Below, in pieces: positions 26,198 to 35,959 of a stretch of DNA of 64,000 nt. The stretch is from Arthrobacter sp. D5-1. Its GTDB lineage: Bacteria; Actinomycetota; Actinomycetes; Actinomycetales; Micrococcaceae. The notes below the pieces were generated by a model. The model was given only the letters and a program-made list of their open reading frames with translations, did not search any database and had not been told where the DNA came from. The stretch spans positions 2,914,001 through 2,978,000 of the forward strand of contig NZ_CP014571.1 in the NCBI RefSeq assembly GCF_017357425.1, in the 5' to 3' direction. Made by a program: the position numbers and the translations under genes. Position 1 is the stretch's first letter. Each line of letters begins with the position of its first letter.

Positions 26198-27208
26198 TCA
26201 GGCACCGCCCACCATTTGCAGGAACTCGCCCTCGGACACAACCTCGATCTGCTGGCCTTTGGCATGCAGTTCCAGGACCCGCTTGGCTTTGCCAGTGAGT
26301 CGTCCGGCGCGAAGGTCGCCTGCCACAAAGCCATCGCCAACTATGAGCACGGTGGTCCTTGCCGTCACCCGGCTTTCGGGGCGTGCTCCCATGTCCGCGG
26401 CCCGCGATTTGGCTTCCGGCCGCGTGATCGCGAGATCACCCGTGAAAACCACTGTCTGCCCGAACAAAGGATGCCCCGGCTCCGCGGCGGGATTGGGCAG
26501 GGGGTTGGGCCCTTCCTCAGGCCAGGCCGACCATCCACTGGGGCCGCCAACGGCTCGTTCCAGGGCACCCTCTGCCGCACCTCGCGTTGTGGCCGCGAGC
26601 GCGGAGAGGGTCGCTTTGGAAAGGCCCTGCGCTGGGTCGAACGCCGGCTGCTGGGGGAGGTTAAGACCCAGGGAAAGGTAGAGCTCGGCGATGCTGTTGG
26701 CGTTGTTCCGCCGGGCGATGTCCACCAGGATACCGGCGCAGGCCCGGGCGTCCTCGGCGGCATCGTGATGGTTGACCAGGGGCACGCCGGCCTCCTCCGC
26801 GGCATACGGTAAGGAGTTTGACACCAGCGAGTAGCAGCGCCGGGACAGCATCACCGTGCAGACGTAGTCGTAGGCCGGTCCGGCCAGGCCTGATACTTCA
26901 AGACCGGAACGTATGACCCCGAGGTCGAAGGCTGCATTGTGCGCGGCCAGGACGTCGCCACCTATGAAGGCGCCGATTTCCGGGAAGAGTTCACCGAACC
27001 GCGGGCGGCCGGCAACGTCCTCGGCGCGGATGCCGTGGATGCGGGTGTTGTGGAACTCGAAGTGGTCGTGGTTCTCCGGTGGGCGCATCAGCCAGGACGC
27101 TTCCTCCACTACAACCCCGCCACGGACTTTGCTGAGGCCTACCGAACAGGGCGATCCCCGGAAGCCGTTGGCTGTTTCAAAGTCGATCGCCGTAAAGTCC
27201 AATGCCAC
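26198..27208 (-). CDS. DEDDh 3'-5' exonuclease with C-terminal BRCT domain
   Basis: A 336-residue fusion. Residues 1-170 form a DnaQ-like exonuclease with IDFETA (Asp9, Glu11), HNAAFDLGV and the HHDAAEDA His-Asp of the DEDDh type. A linker of about 70 residues leads to a BRCT domain (about 250-336: FGQTVVFTGDLAITR, and a conserved G around ADMGA). It probably trims DNA ends during repair, the BRCT acting as a docking module as in NAD-dependent ligase. The start codon is GTG. Confidence 0.9.
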   Translation of the reverse strand: MALDFTAIDFETANGFRGSPCSVGLSKVRGGVVVEEASWLMRPPENHDHFEFHNTRIHGIRAEDVAGRPRFGELFPEIGAFIGGDVLAAHNAAFDLGVIRSGLEVSGLAGPAYDYVCTVMLSRRCYSLVSNSLPYAAEEAGVPLVNHHDAAEDARACAGILVDIARRNNANSIAELYLSLGLNLPQQPAFDPAQGLSKATLSALAATTRGAAEGALERAVGGPSGWSAWPEEGPNPLPNPAAEPGHPLFGQTVVFTGDLAITRPEAKSRAADMGARPESRVTARTTVLIVGDGFVAGDLRAGRLTGKAKRVLELHAKGQQIEVVSEGEFLQMVGGA

Positions 27209-27226
27209 TGGACAAGGTTACAGCCG

Positions 27227-27265
27227 AAAAAGGCCGCCCTTCCCGATTTCCGCGGTGGGGCGGCC
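27227..27265 (-). terminator. Terminator of the GntR-ABC operon
   Basis: GGCCGCCC (27232-27239) pairs with GGGCGGCC (27258-27265). Read on the minus strand the hairpin is followed by five T. It lies 38 nt after the membrane-protein stop. Confidence 0.6.
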
Positions 27266-27303
27266 CTTCCGGCCTGCATTGTGGTCAACGCTACATTCGG
27301 TGC

Positions 27304-27990
27304 CTACGGAGTGGCCCTGCGCAGGGTTGTGTAGGAACCTGCCGCGAGGACGACGCACAGGAGCGCAGCCCATCCGCTGATGGTGAGCGGCGTCTGCTGG
27401 GCGAACCAGTTTCCTATCACTCCCCACCACTGAAGCAAGGTGGACAAGGCGGCTATACCAATCAGGACCAGCCCGGTTCCAAGGGTTGAGATCAAGGTCC
27501 CGGTTGTCCCCCAGCGCTTGAAGATGGTGGCGAACCAGAATCCGATGATGAACATGAACATCATCACTATGAAGAAGAACGCTGCGGTGGAGTACCACGG
27601 CCCGTCCGTAACCCACGGGATCTTGAAGAAGTATCCGTACACACCCCAACCGTTGGTGGCCGCTTCAATGACGCCGCCCAGAAGGTACAGCCCCGTCATC
27701 CCGAGGGCAATGAGGGAAAAGAGCCCCAACGTTCCCAGGTAGAAGGCCTTGCGGCTGATGCTCAGGCCCTGGGAGAAGGGGAACACCAAGGTCATGCTTT
27801 GAATCCCCAGGACCAGGAAGTACCACAGGGGGGCCTGGCTTCCCCCGCCGTACTTGCCTTCCTGGACCGGGATCAGGGCAAAGATGGCCAGCGACATCAG
27901 GAAGGAGGCCGCAAGGATCGTCAGCGGCCAGCCGATATACGTCCACTTATTGATCAGCTGCATCCGGGCAACTGCTGCTGTCCTGCTCAT
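27304..27990 (-). CDS. ABC transporter membrane subunit
   Basis: A 228-residue membrane protein with about six helices and no family motif I can name. Its 4-nt overlap with the ATPase gene and lack of a binding protein make it the permease of an ABC-2-like exporter regulated by the YtrA-type repressor. Such systems are often induced by cell-wall-active compounds; the substrate here is unknown. Confidence 0.75.
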   Translation of the reverse strand: MSRTAAVARMQLINKWTYIGWPLTILAASFLMSLAIFALIPVQEGKYGGGSQAPLWYFLVLGIQSMTLVFPFSQGLSISRKAFYLGTLGLFSLIALGMTGLYLLGGVIEAATNGWGVYGYFFKIPWVTDGPWYSTAAFFFIVMMFMFIIGFWFATIFKRWGTTGTLISTLGTGLVLIGIAALSTLLQWWGVIGNWFAQQTPLTISGWAALLCVVLAAGSYTTLRRATP

Positions 27991-28919
27991 CGCCTTGCCT
28001 CCATCGTGTTATCGGCGAAGTCTGCACTGCCTGTTCCTGTTGCTCCCGCCCCGGCCATGGTCTTGCGGACCACCAGTTGCTGCAGGGAAACGGGCGACAG
28101 TTCCAGGCCCAACTCCTGCGCTTCGGTTCGCTCGCGGCTGCTGAGGGCCTCATCCACCGTCACGGAAGCCAGGGACCCCAGCGTCTCGCGGTGCAGGATC
28201 CTGCGGCCGGCCAAAAATACGTCCACCTTGTCCGCGGATCCCGAAACGGTGACGGCCGAACCACGGATCTCGTCGGCATCTGCGTCCATGATGATCCGGC
28301 CCCGGTCGATGACCACCACATGCTCCAGCAGGTTGGCCACCTCGTCGATCAGGTGGGAGGACAGGATGATGGTGCGCGGGTGCTCTGCGTAGTCCTCCAC
28401 CAGGCGGTCGTAGAACAACTGGCGGGCGACGGCGTCGAGCCCCAGGTATGGCTCGTCGAAGAACGTCAGTTCCGCGCGCGAGGCCAGGCCTATGATGACG
28501 CCAACGGCGGACAACTGACCCCGTGAGAGCTTCTTGATCCGACGCTTGACGGGAAGTTGGAAGTCCCCGGCCAACCGGTCGGCGAAGTCCTGGTCCCAGT
28601 TCTTGTAAAACAGGGCTGCGGATCGGAAGGCGTGCTGGGGCTGGAAGTCATCCGGATATTTCTGTGACTCCCGGATGAAACAGAGCCGGGACAGCACGGC
28701 ATCGTTCTCATAAGCGCTGGCCCCAAAGACCAGCGCTTCGCCTGAGGTCGCGAAAGCCTGGGCGGTGAGGATGGACATCAATGTGGTCTTGCCCGCGCCG
28801 TTGCGTCCGAGCAATCCGTAGATGCGGTTTGCGGAGAGTCGGAGGTTGACGTTGTCCAGCGCGTTGAGGTCTTTGTAGTGCTTGATCAGGTTACGGGCCT
28901 CGACGATGGTGTCGTTCAC
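27987..28919 (-). CDS. ABC transporter ATP-binding protein (YtrB-like)
   Basis: A 310-residue ATPase of the exporter type. The Walker A is GRNGAGKTT (about residues 39-47), the signature is LSRGQ in place of LSGGQ, the Walker B is LTFFDEP, and LSSHLIDEV carries the H-loop. The last 90 residues are a helper domain. It overlaps the membrane-subunit gene and the GntR gene by 4 nt each, so all three form one coupled operon. Confidence 0.9.
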   Translation of the reverse strand: MNDTIVEARNLIKHYKDLNALDNVNLRLSANRIYGLLGRNGAGKTTLMSILTAQAFATSGEALVFGASAYENDAVLSRLCFIRESQKYPDDFQPQHAFRSAALFYKNWDQDFADRLAGDFQLPVKRRIKKLSRGQLSAVGVIIGLASRAELTFFDEPYLGLDAVARQLFYDRLVEDYAEHPRTIILSSHLIDEVANLLEHVVVIDRGRIIMDADADEIRGSAVTVSGSADKVDVFLAGRRILHRETLGSLASVTVDEALSSRERTEAQELGLELSPVSLQQLVVRKTMAGAGATGTGSADFADNTMEARR

Positions 28920-29323
28920 AGGGCCGCGCTCCTTTCCTTGTCTGTCCCGGATTCCGGGGCAAGCCCGGAGCTGCGTTCAATCATGGTGTTCAGCTGCTCC
29001 GCCGAAATGCCCAACTTCCGGGCTTCCAGCACCAGCGGCTTGACGTACTGCTCCACAAACTCTTCGGTGCGGCGCGCGATCAACTGGGCGCGGGCTCCCG
29101 TGGCAACAAACATCCCTATCCCCCTGCGTTTGTAGAGAATTCCTGAATCCACCAGCACATTGACACCCTTGGCAGCGGTAGCCGGGTTGATGCGATGGAA
29201 AGCGGCAAACTCATTGGTGGAGGGCACCTGGGATTCCTCGGCCATGGTGCCGTCCACGATTCCGTTCTCGATGAGTTCGGCGATCTGCAGGAAGATCGGC
29301 TTGGTGTCATCGATCACGAGCAC
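28916..29323 (-). CDS. GntR-family regulator, YtrA subfamily
   Basis: A 135-residue regulator. Residues 1-75 are the winged-helix domain, with EIxxLIENGIVDG-like spacing (AELIENGIVDGT), VPSTNEFAAFHRINPATAAKG and YKRRGIGMFV; a short C-terminal helical part (about 50 residues) is the YtrA dimerisation unit, with no ligand domain. YtrA proteins repress their own ABC operon. The promoter and an overlapping dyad upstream fit autoregulation. Confidence 0.9.
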   Translation of the reverse strand: MLVIDDTKPIFLQIAELIENGIVDGTMAEESQVPSTNEFAAFHRINPATAAKGVNVLVDSGILYKRRGIGMFVATGARAQLIARRTEEFVEQYVKPLVLEARKLGISAEQLNTMIERSSGLAPESGTDKERSAAL

Positions 29324-29340
29324 CTCCGCCTCACTGGTTC

Positions 29341-29354
29341 ATTACTCATGTAAC
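29341..29354 (-). promoter_or_regulatory. Candidate YtrA-type operator
   Basis: On the minus strand GTTAC-ATGA-GTAAT forms an imperfect dyad directly downstream of the -10 element and 18 nt before the GntR start, a suitable position for repression. Confidence 0.5.
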
Positions 29355-29356
29355 TA

Positions 29357-29384
29357 ACCATACAAGCAGCGAAGCAAGAGTCAA
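29357..29384 (-). promoter_or_regulatory. Sigma-70-type promoter of the GntR-ABC operon
   Basis: On the minus strand TTGACT (29379-29384) and TATGGT (29357-29362) are separated by 16 nt, about 35 nt before the GntR start. Confidence 0.6.
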
Positions 29385-29433
29385 GGGTTCTCCCCCGAAA
29401 ATCACGACGACGGCCGTCAAGTAGGCTTGATGG

Positions 29434-30210
29434 GTGATCTTTTCTGCGATAAACGACCTTGCCGTATCCACTTTCGGGGGCGCGGGACCGGTTCAGCCCT
29501 CCATGGCTTCGTTCCTGCCGGACTGGTTGAACCCCGACGTGTTCCTCCGCGACTCACCGCTGGGACCGTGGGTGGTCCTCCTGGTCTGCGCCATTGTTTT
29601 TGCAGAAACAGGCCTCCTGGTGGGCTTCTTCCTGCCGGGTGATTCGATGCTGTTCACGGCGGGACTGCTGGTCTCCACCGGCGCCATCGAATTCAACCTG
29701 TGGGCCATGTGCGGCATGATCATCGTGGCTGCCATCATTGGCAACCAGACCGGCTATCTCATTGGATCGAAGGCCGGCCCGGCCATCTTCAACAAGCCGG
29801 ATTCACGGCTTTTCAAGAAGGAAAATGTGGAGAGCGCCCATGCGTTCTTCGAAAAGCACGGTGGCAAGGCGCTGATCCTCGCGCGCTTCGTTCCCATCAT
29901 CCGCACTTTCGTGCCGGTGATCGTGGGCGTTGCACAGATGGATAAGCGCAAGTTCTTCCTCTTCAACGTCATCGGTGCCGTCCTCTGGGGCGGCGGCGTT
30001 ACACTGCTCGGCGCATGGCTTGGCCAGTTCGAGTGGGTCGGAAACAACATCGACATCATCTTCATTGTCATCGTCCTGATCTCGGTCATCCCGATCTTCA
30101 TTGAAATCGGGCGTGGATTCGTGGCGAAGCGCAAGGCGGCAGCAGCAGGCACCGACCCCGTGGAAGAGTTCATCGAGGAACACGAGGGCGGCAAGCACGG
30201 CGAGCACTGA
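29434..30210 (+). CDS. DedA-family membrane protein
   Basis: A 258-residue protein of the DedA/VTT superfamily. FAETGLLVGFFLPGDSMLF, the loop NQTGYLIG, and the hallmark FFEKHGGKALILARFVPIIR followed by VPVIVGVAQM are clear. DedA proteins act as lipid scramblases or flippases, including for undecaprenyl phosphate in some bacteria. The start is GTG 29434; ATG 29503 is a possible shorter start. The last 30 residues are hydrophilic. It is divergent from the GntR operon. Confidence 0.93.
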   Translation: MIFSAINDLAVSTFGGAGPVQPSMASFLPDWLNPDVFLRDSPLGPWVVLLVCAIVFAETGLLVGFFLPGDSMLFTAGLLVSTGAIEFNLWAMCGMIIVAAIIGNQTGYLIGSKAGPAIFNKPDSRLFKKENVESAHAFFEKHGGKALILARFVPIIRTFVPVIVGVAQMDKRKFFLFNVIGAVLWGGGVTLLGAWLGQFEWVGNNIDIIFIVIVLISVIPIFIEIGRGFVAKRKAAAAGTDPVEEFIEEHEGGKHGEH

Positions 30211-30229
30211 GGCTCACCGCTCAAGTACT

Positions 30230-30264
30230 GCAAAAGGCACCCCGCATCGCGGGGTGCCTTTTGC
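30230..30264. terminator. Bidirectional terminator between dedA-like gene and rdgB
   Basis: A perfect 16-bp stem (30230-30245 with 30249-30264) with loop ATC carries an AAAA/TTTT run near its base, serving the two convergent genes. Confidence 0.8.
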
Positions 30265-30276
30265 GTCAGGAAAACA

Positions 30277-30939
30277 CTAGTTTGAGCCGGACTCGGACAA
30301 CGCCTCCACAATTGCGGGAAGCAAAGCACGGAATGCCTGTCCGCGGTGGCTGATGGCGTTCTTCTCCCCAGAGCTCAGCTCGGCACAGCTGCGGTCCATC
30401 CCGGCCGGCTGCAGTACGGGGTCGTAGCCGAAGCCGCCTTCGCCGCGGGGTTCACGAAGGAGCGTGCCCTCCAGCTGGCCATACTCCACGGTCTCGCGGG
30501 CGATGCCATCGGGACCCGGCACAGCCAAAGCGGCAGCACAGACGAAGGCCGCTCCCCTGAACGAATCAGGAACATCGGAGAGCTGGGCCAGGAGCAGGTT
30601 CAGGTTGGCGGCATCGTCCCCGTGGGTTCCGGACCATCGGGCCGAGAAGATACCGGGAGCGCCGCCCAGGACATCAACAGCCAACCCGGAATCATCGGCA
30701 ATGGCTATCAGACCTGTCGCCTCAGCCACGGCCCGGGCCTTGAGGAGTGAGTTCTCGGCAAACGTGACGCCGGTTTCCGCAACATCCGGGGCACCAGCCG
30801 CAGCAGCGTCCACCACCTGGGTATCGACGTCGAGCCCTGGAACCTGGCCCCTCAGCAGTTCGCGGAGTTCCTTCAGCTTGCCCTTGTTGTGGGTTGCCAG
30901 GACAAGCCGGGGCTCCGCCGTGGACCCTGTGGCGCTCAC
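30277..30939 (-). CDS. rdgB: RdgB/HAM1 non-canonical purine NTP pyrophosphatase
   Basis: A 220-residue house-cleaning enzyme that converts dITP, ITP and XTP to the monophosphates and pyrophosphate. [55 protein letters not shown] and [10 protein letters not shown] are the family motifs in order. The start overlaps the rph stop by 4 nt, a common actinobacterial pairing. Confidence 0.97.
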   Translation of the reverse strand: MSATGSTAEPRLVLATHNKGKLKELRELLRGQVPGLDVDTQVVDAAAAGAPDVAETGVTFAENSLLKARAVAEATGLIAIADDSGLAVDVLGGAPGIFSARWSGTHGDDAANLNLLLAQLSDVPDSFRGAAFVCAAALAVPGPDGIARETVEYGQLEGTLLREPRGEGGFGYDPVLQPAGMDRSCAELSSGEKNAISHRGQAFRALLPAIVEALSESGSN

Positions 30940-31694
30940 GGGGCCTCAGCCAGGGTTTCGCGCTGGATGGCGGACAGTTGCGTGGTGCCCAGCAAGGCGA
31001 GGTCAAGCAATGCGTTGAGCTCGTCGCGATCGAAGGGAGCACCTTCAGCCGTACCCTGGACTTCAACGAACTTCCCTGATCCGGTGACCACCACGTTCAT
31101 GTCGGTCTCAGCGCGGACGTCCTCCACATAGGGCAGGTCAAGCATGGGAACGCCGTCGATGATCCCCACGGACACAGCTGCAATAGTGTCCACCAGCGGC
31201 TCGGCGTTGCGGGCGATGAGCTTGTTCTCGCGGGCGAAACGTATGGCTTCTGCAAGGGCAACGTAGGCGCCGGTGATCGCAGCGGTGCGGGTTCCGCCGT
31301 CGGCCTGCAGGACGTCACAGTCCAGGACGATCGTGTTTTCGCCGAGCGCCTTGGTGTCAATGATGGAGCGAAGGGAACGGCCGATCAGGCGTGAAATCTC
31401 ATGGGTGCGTCCGCCGATCTTGCCCTTGACGGACTCACGGTCCGAGCGGGTGTTCGTGGCACGGGGAAGCATGGCGTACTCTGCGGTGACCCAGCCGCGG
31501 CCTTCACCCTTGAGCCAACGCGGCACGCCCTCCGTCAGCGAAGCTGTGCACAGGACCCGGGTGTTGCCGAACTCGATCAGTGCCGAACCTTCGGCCTGCT
31601 TGGACCAGCCGCGGGTGATGCTGATGGGACGCAGTTGGTCAGGTGTCCGGCCATCGGCGCGGATGACGGGTGTGGCTGTAGCTTCAGAAGTCAT
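30936..31694 (-). CDS. rph: Ribonuclease PH
   Basis: A 252-residue phosphorolytic exoribonuclease that trims the 3' ends of tRNA precursors. [30 protein letters not shown] at the start, [26 protein letters not shown], and [21 protein letters not shown] are diagnostic (described here by key parts only: R-rich phosphate site, [12 protein letters not shown]). It is followed by rdgB with a 4-nt overlap. Confidence 0.97.
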   Translation of the reverse strand: MTSEATATPVIRADGRTPDQLRPISITRGWSKQAEGSALIEFGNTRVLCTASLTEGVPRWLKGEGRGWVTAEYAMLPRATNTRSDRESVKGKIGGRTHEISRLIGRSLRSIIDTKALGENTIVLDCDVLQADGGTRTAAITGAYVALAEAIRFARENKLIARNAEPLVDTIAAVSVGIIDGVPMLDLPYVEDVRAETDMNVVVTGSGKFVEVQGTAEGAPFDRDELNALLDLALLGTTQLSAIQRETLAEAP

Positions 31695-31742
31695 GGTTCA
31701 AGCTTAGCCAAGCCGGGGACACCTCCCGACGCCGCTCACGTG

Positions 31743-32540
31743 CTAGATCGTGTAGTGGACTCCAGCGACGGCGACGGCCACGTCACCGGCAAACACGGGT
31801 TTTGCTTCGGACAGCACTTTGGTTTGGGACGTCCACACGGGAATGTGGGTGAGTAGCAGCCTCTTGGCGGCCGCGTTGGTTGCTGCCTCGCCTGCCCTCT
31901 TGCCGGTGAGATGGACGTCCTTGATGTCATCGTCCCGGCCTTCCTCGAACGCTGCTTCACACAGGAACAGATCCGAGCCTTGGGCAGCATCTTCCAGCCC
32001 CTGGCACGAGTCGGTGTCACCGGAGTACGTCAGGATTTTGGTCACGGAGACGCCGTCCTTGCCAGGTTCGGTGGCCGTCACGCGCAACGCGTACGCCTCT
32101 TCCACCGGATGGTTGACGGCATACGGTGTCACCGTGAAAGGACCCACAGTGACAGGCCGGCGCTCGGCCCAGTGCGTGAAGTCGAATTCCTCATGCATGC
32201 CGGGATCCAGGTCCAGGCCATATGCCGTGGCCATCCGGTCCGCCGTAGCAGCAGGCCCCCACACCGGCAACCGGTCCCGTCCCCATCCGCCGGGCTTCCA
32301 CCGGACAGCTACGTGGAGTCCGCAAAGGTCCATGCAATGGTCCGGATGAAGGTGGGTGAGGAAAATCGCGTCGATGTCTTCAAGGTCGGTGTACCGCTGG
32401 ATCGCTCCCAGTGCCCCACTGCCGAGGTCCATGACGATCTTCCACTCACGTTCGCCGTCGTGCGCCGTCACCAAATAGCACGACGCCGGCGAGCCGGGAC
32501 CGGGGAAGGAACCAGTGCAGCCCACGATGGTCAGCTTCAC
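31743..32540 (-). CDS. MBL-fold metallo-hydrolase
   Basis: A 265-residue metallo-beta-lactamase-fold hydrolase. [12 protein letters not shown] is the HxHxDH zinc motif, with later histidines in VNHP and LLLTHIPVW and the metal-bridging aspartate in YSGDTDS. It resembles the RNase Z/phosphodiesterase-like group without the exosite arm of tRNase Z. The substrate is unknown. The start is GTG and overlaps the murI stop by 4 nt. Confidence 0.9.
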   Translation of the reverse strand: MKLTIVGCTGSFPGPGSPASCYLVTAHDGEREWKIVMDLGSGALGAIQRYTDLEDIDAIFLTHLHPDHCMDLCGLHVAVRWKPGGWGRDRLPVWGPAATADRMATAYGLDLDPGMHEEFDFTHWAERRPVTVGPFTVTPYAVNHPVEEAYALRVTATEPGKDGVSVTKILTYSGDTDSCQGLEDAAQGSDLFLCEAAFEEGRDDDIKDVHLTGKRAGEAATNAAAKRLLLTHIPVWTSQTKVLSEAKPVFAGDVAVAVAGVHYTI

Positions 32541-33607
32541 AGTCCACGCCCCAGGGGTGTGCCTGCAGTGCCGTTAAGGGCGCGGTCCGGCTGTACGAAA
32601 TACGAGCGACGGGACAACCCTGTCCCTGACCGCGCGGCTTCCAGCATCTCGGGCGTGATGCGGGCCAGGCTGCCTGTGGGGTACTGCGCCGCTACATGGT
32701 CCACATGCTTCACGGAGAGCACTTCCGGCCCCAGGAAACGCCGGGCCAGTGTCTCGAATTGGGCGGCATCCCCGGTGGCAATGAACTCGTGGCTCGGCGT
32801 GGTGGACTCGGTGCGCTGGATGCCATGGGTAGCCAGGGCGCGATAAACGTCCTTGGCGGTCTCCTCGGCGCTGGAGACCAAGGTGACGTCCTCACCCATC
32901 ACATAGGAGATGACACCGGTCAGCAGCGGGTAGTGGGTACATCCCAGAACCACGGTGTCCACACCGGCGTCCTTGAGCGGTTCCAAGTATTCGTTGGCGG
33001 CGGCGAGCAGGTCAGGGCCGGTGGTGATCCCGGCCTCCACAAAGTTCACGAACGCCGGGCATGCCACTGACGTGATGGTGAGGTCCGGGGCTGCAGCAAA
33101 GGTGTCCTCGTAGGCACGCGATCCCACGGTGGCCGAGGTTCCGATGACACCGATCCGGCCTGAACGCGTAGCCGAGACAGCCCGCCGTACGGCAGGCTGG
33201 ATCACCTCGATGACCGGAATGCCATAGCGGGCCGTGTAGCGTTCCCGCGCGTCCCGCAGCACCGCCGCCGATGCTGAATTGCACGCGATGGTCAGCAACT
33301 TCACACCCGAGTCCACCAATTCATCCATGACGCCCAGGGCGTTGGCACGCACCTCGGCGATGGGAAGTGGACCATAGGGTCCGTTGGCCGTGTCACCGAC
33401 GTAAAGGATCGATTCATTGGGGAGCTGATCGATGATGGACCGCGCGACGGTCAACCCGCCCACTCCTGAGTCGAAAATGCCGATCGGGCGCGTCCCGACA
33501 AGTTCCCCCGTAGTGATGGGGGCGTCACTGCCCAGGGCGCCGTTTGGTGAACCCGATGCTGAAGTCATAATTATTCGAGAATAAGGCTTCCCTTGGTGTG
33601 CGGCCAT
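32537..33607 (-). CDS. murI: Glutamate racemase
   Basis: A 356-residue cofactor-independent racemase making D-glutamate for peptidoglycan. [17 protein letters not shown], the first catalytic cysteine in TIACNSAS (Cys109) and the second in LGCTHYPLL (Cys223) are present. The ATG at 33607 is chosen because GGAGG lies 9 nt upstream; this gives about 40 extra N-terminal residues. The in-frame ATG at 33568 (MTSASGS) gives a more usual length but has no ribosome-binding site. Confidence 0.95.
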   Translation of the reverse strand: MAAHQGKPYSRIIMTSASGSPNGALGSDAPITTGELVGTRPIGIFDSGVGGLTVARSIIDQLPNESILYVGDTANGPYGPLPIAEVRANALGVMDELVDSGVKLLTIACNSASAAVLRDARERYTARYGIPVIEVIQPAVRRAVSATRSGRIGVIGTSATVGSRAYEDTFAAAPDLTITSVACPAFVNFVEAGITTGPDLLAAANEYLEPLKDAGVDTVVLGCTHYPLLTGVISYVMGEDVTLVSSAEETAKDVYRALATHGIQRTESTTPSHEFIATGDAAQFETLARRFLGPEVLSVKHVDHVAAQYPTGSLARITPEMLEAARSGTGLSRRSYFVQPDRALNGTAGTPLGRGL

Positions 33608-33671
33608 TACCTGTGGCCTCCGCCTCGTGTCTGATGTGTCACAAGGCGGGAGCAAGGCCCGGCCGTCCGGA

Positions 33672-34238
33672 TCAGGATTTCGCCTGCCTTGCAGCCATCA
33701 TGGCCTGCACCAGGGACTCCTGCAGCCACGTAGTGAAGTTGTAGACCAAGGCCAGGTAGCTCTCGACGTCCTCGGCCTGGCTCCAGTCCTGCATGCTGTG
33801 GATGTGTTCCGCGTCCGCTTCGTCCCGAATGTCCAGGCGTTCGGCCAGGACCAGGCGGACATCGTTCAACGCCATGGACCATCGGGTGGCGTCTTCCGGG
33901 GTCAGGACCAGCTCGTCTCTGTCCAGCCCCATGGCCGCGGCCCTGAGGGCGCCGATCTTGTTCTCCCGCACAGAGCGTTCGGTGAGTTGCCGGAACTCCA
34001 GCGAGCCGCCGTCGTCGTCCTTCATGACGTTGGGCAGAAGCCGCAGCAGGGCGCGGTCGCTGGGCTGTTTGACGTCCATGTCCAGCCCGATAAGTGCCGC
34101 CAACGGGTCTTCGTTCTGGCGTACGTCCTGCTCCAGCATGGAAATGACGTCGTCCAGCAATCCGCGCAGGAGGTCCCGCTCGGCGGGCTCGAGGAATCCG
34201 GTGATGCCCTTGAGCCCGTACTTGAATGCCTTAGCCAC
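33672..34238 (-). CDS. DUF2017 protein
   Basis: A 188-residue actinobacterial protein of unknown function, mostly helical. [20 protein letters not shown] at the N-terminus and a Trp- and acidic-rich C-terminal half ([20 protein letters not shown]) match DUF2017. The GTG at 34238 lies 8 nt inside the clpS 3' end; a longer open frame upstream is the shadow of clpS. The fixed neighbourhood with clpS and murI is well known in actinobacteria, suggesting a link to proteolysis, but none is proven. Confidence 0.85.
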   Translation of the reverse strand: MAKAFKYGLKGITGFLEPAERDLLRGLLDDVISMLEQDVRQNEDPLAALIGLDMDVKQPSDRALLRLLPNVMKDDDGGSLEFRQLTERSVRENKIGALRAAAMGLDRDELVLTPEDATRWSMALNDVRLVLAERLDIRDEADAEHIHSMQDWSQAEDVESYLALVYNFTTWLQESLVQAMMAARQAKS

Positions 34239-34593
34239 GCTGTCGGCCGCCCTTTCCGGGTGTTTCGTTGCCGCTCGCAGCCTTCTCCACCGTGGCCCAC
34301 AGACCAAAACCGTGCATGGCCACCGCGTGCTGCTCCACTTGTTCCTTGCTGCCGTGGGCCACGATGGACCGGCCCTTCTTGTGGACCTCCAGCATGAGCT
34401 TGTGGGCTTTGGACTCGGAATAGCCGAAGTAACTCTGGAAAACAAAGCTCACGTAGCTCATCAGATTCACGGGATCATTCCAGATCACAAGGTTCCACGG
34501 GATATCAGGGGCTGTCAGGACATCGGTGGCGGACTGCTCTGCAGCTTTGGTCCGCTCATCAATGTCCGTGCCATACGCAACGCTAGGGCTCAT
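34231..34593 (-). CDS. clpS: ClpS adaptor of the ClpAP/ClpCP protease
   Basis: A 120-residue adaptor that delivers N-degron substrates to the Clp unfoldase. The core (about residues 30-105) includes PWNLVIWNDPVNLMSYVSFV, with the N-degron-binding NDP, and VHKKGRSIVAHGSKEQVEQHA. A short Gly-rich tail follows. It overlaps the DUF2017 gene by 8 nt and is divergent from pncB with 37 nt between starts. Confidence 0.95.
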   Translation of the reverse strand: MSPSVAYGTDIDERTKAAEQSATDVLTAPDIPWNLVIWNDPVNLMSYVSFVFQSYFGYSESKAHKLMLEVHKKGRSIVAHGSKEQVEQHAVAMHGFGLWATVEKAASGNETPGKGGRQRG

Positions 34594-34630
34594 CTGTCCA
34601 TTCTATGGCGGCTCGCACTAGAGTGAATTC

Positions 34631-35959
34631 GTGAGTAGAGCCACGTCCTGGGATCATCCCGCAACTTCCTTGTACACAGACCACTACGAACTGACGATGC
34701 TTCAGGCCGCTTTGCATTCAGGCGCCGCGCATCGCCGTTCAGTCTTCGAAGCCTTCGCCCGGCGGCTGCCGGACGGACGGCGCTATGGCGTGGTGGGCGG
34801 CACCGGCCGCCTGCTGGAGGGGATCGCCGACTTCCGCTTCGGCGACGCCGAGCTCGCATTCCTTGAGCAGAACAAGGTGGTCAACCAGGAAACCCTGGAC
34901 TATCTGGCCGACTACAAGTTCAGCGGCGACATCTGGGGTTACGCCGAAGGTGACGCCTATTTCCCCAACTCCCCCATCCTGATCGTGGAATCCACCTTCG
35001 CAGAAGCCTGCATCCTGGAGACCTACATCCTGTCCGTCCTCAACCACGACAGCGCCATTGCATCCGCCGCTTCACGCATGACCTCGGCTGCGGGCACCCG
35101 CCCGTGCATCGAGATGGGCTCCCGGCGGACCCAGGAGGAATCGGCGACGGCGGCCGCCCGCGCCGCTGTGATAGCCGGCTTCGCCAGCACCTCCAACCTG
35201 GAGGCCGGACGACGCTACGGCATCAAGACCGTGGGCACCGCGGCGCACTCCTTCACCCTCCTGCACGACACCGAGCGGGAGGCCTTCGAAGCGCAGATTG
35301 CGGCTTTCGGCCCCGGGACCTCATTGTTGGTGGACACCTACGACGTCGAGGCAGCGGTCCGCACTGCGGTGGAACTCGCCGGCGACAAACTCGGCGCCGT
35401 GCGCCTGGACTCGGGTGACCTGATTGCACAGGCCCAGTGGGTACGGCAGTTGCTCGACGACCTCGGCAACGTCAACACCAGGATCGTGGTGACTTCGGAC
35501 CTCGACGAGTTCGCCATAGCCGCACTGCAGTCCGCCCCAGTGGACTCCTACGGCGTCGGCACCTCGTTGGTGACAGGCTCCGGCGCCCCCACGGCCAGCA
35601 TGGTCTACAAGCTGGTCAGCCGCACCAACGATTCCGGTGATTTCATCTCCGTGGCCAAGGCCGCCAAGAACAAAACCAGCGTGGGCGGACGTAAATACGC
35701 CCTCCGCAAGCTCAATGAGCGAGGCCGCGCCACCCAGGAGGTCGTCGGCATCGGACACCGCCCCGAAGACGACGGCAACGACCGCGTGCTGCTTCACCAA
35801 TTTGTCAAGAACGGCGAGGTATTGCCGGGCTGGACCGGCCCGGAGGGCGTCATTCGTGCCAAGGAACAGCACGCGGCCACCATGGCCGAACTGCCCGCCG
35901 TCGTAAACCGCCTCCAGCGCGGCGAGGCCGCCATCCCCACCGTCTACGAGGAGAACTGA
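34631..35959 (+). CDS. pncB: Nicotinate phosphoribosyltransferase
   Basis: A 442-residue enzyme joining nicotinate and PRPP in NAD salvage. LYTDHYELTMLQAALHSG at the N-terminus, EMGSRRTQEESATAAARAA, the phospho-acceptor region VGTAAHSF, and the phosphoribosyl-binding VRLDSGDL and VTSDLDE are all present. The start is GTG. The stop shares one base with the pncA start (TGATG), so the two salvage enzymes are coupled. Confidence 0.96.
   Translation: MSRATSWDHPATSLYTDHYELTMLQAALHSGAAHRRSVFEAFARRLPDGRRYGVVGGTGRLLEGIADFRFGDAELAFLEQNKVVNQETLDYLADYKFSGDIWGYAEGDAYFPNSPILIVESTFAEACILETYILSVLNHDSAIASAASRMTSAAGTRPCIEMGSRRTQEESATAAARAAVIAGFASTSNLEAGRRYGIKTVGTAAHSFTLLHDTEREAFEAQIAAFGPGTSLLVDTYDVEAAVRTAVELAGDKLGAVRLDSGDLIAQAQWVRQLLDDLGNVNTRIVVTSDLDEFAIAALQSAPVDSYGVGTSLVTGSGAPTASMVYKLVSRTNDSGDFISVAKAAKNKTSVGGRKYALRKLNERGRATQEVVGIGHRPEDDGNDRVLLHQFVKNGEVLPGWTGPEGVIRAKEQHAATMAELPAVVNRLQRGEAAIPTVYEEN

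Noticed and set aside
33608..33655. Still longer murI start
   Set aside because: Codons upstream of 33607 have no ribosome-binding site and the added residues do not resemble any murI sequence I know.
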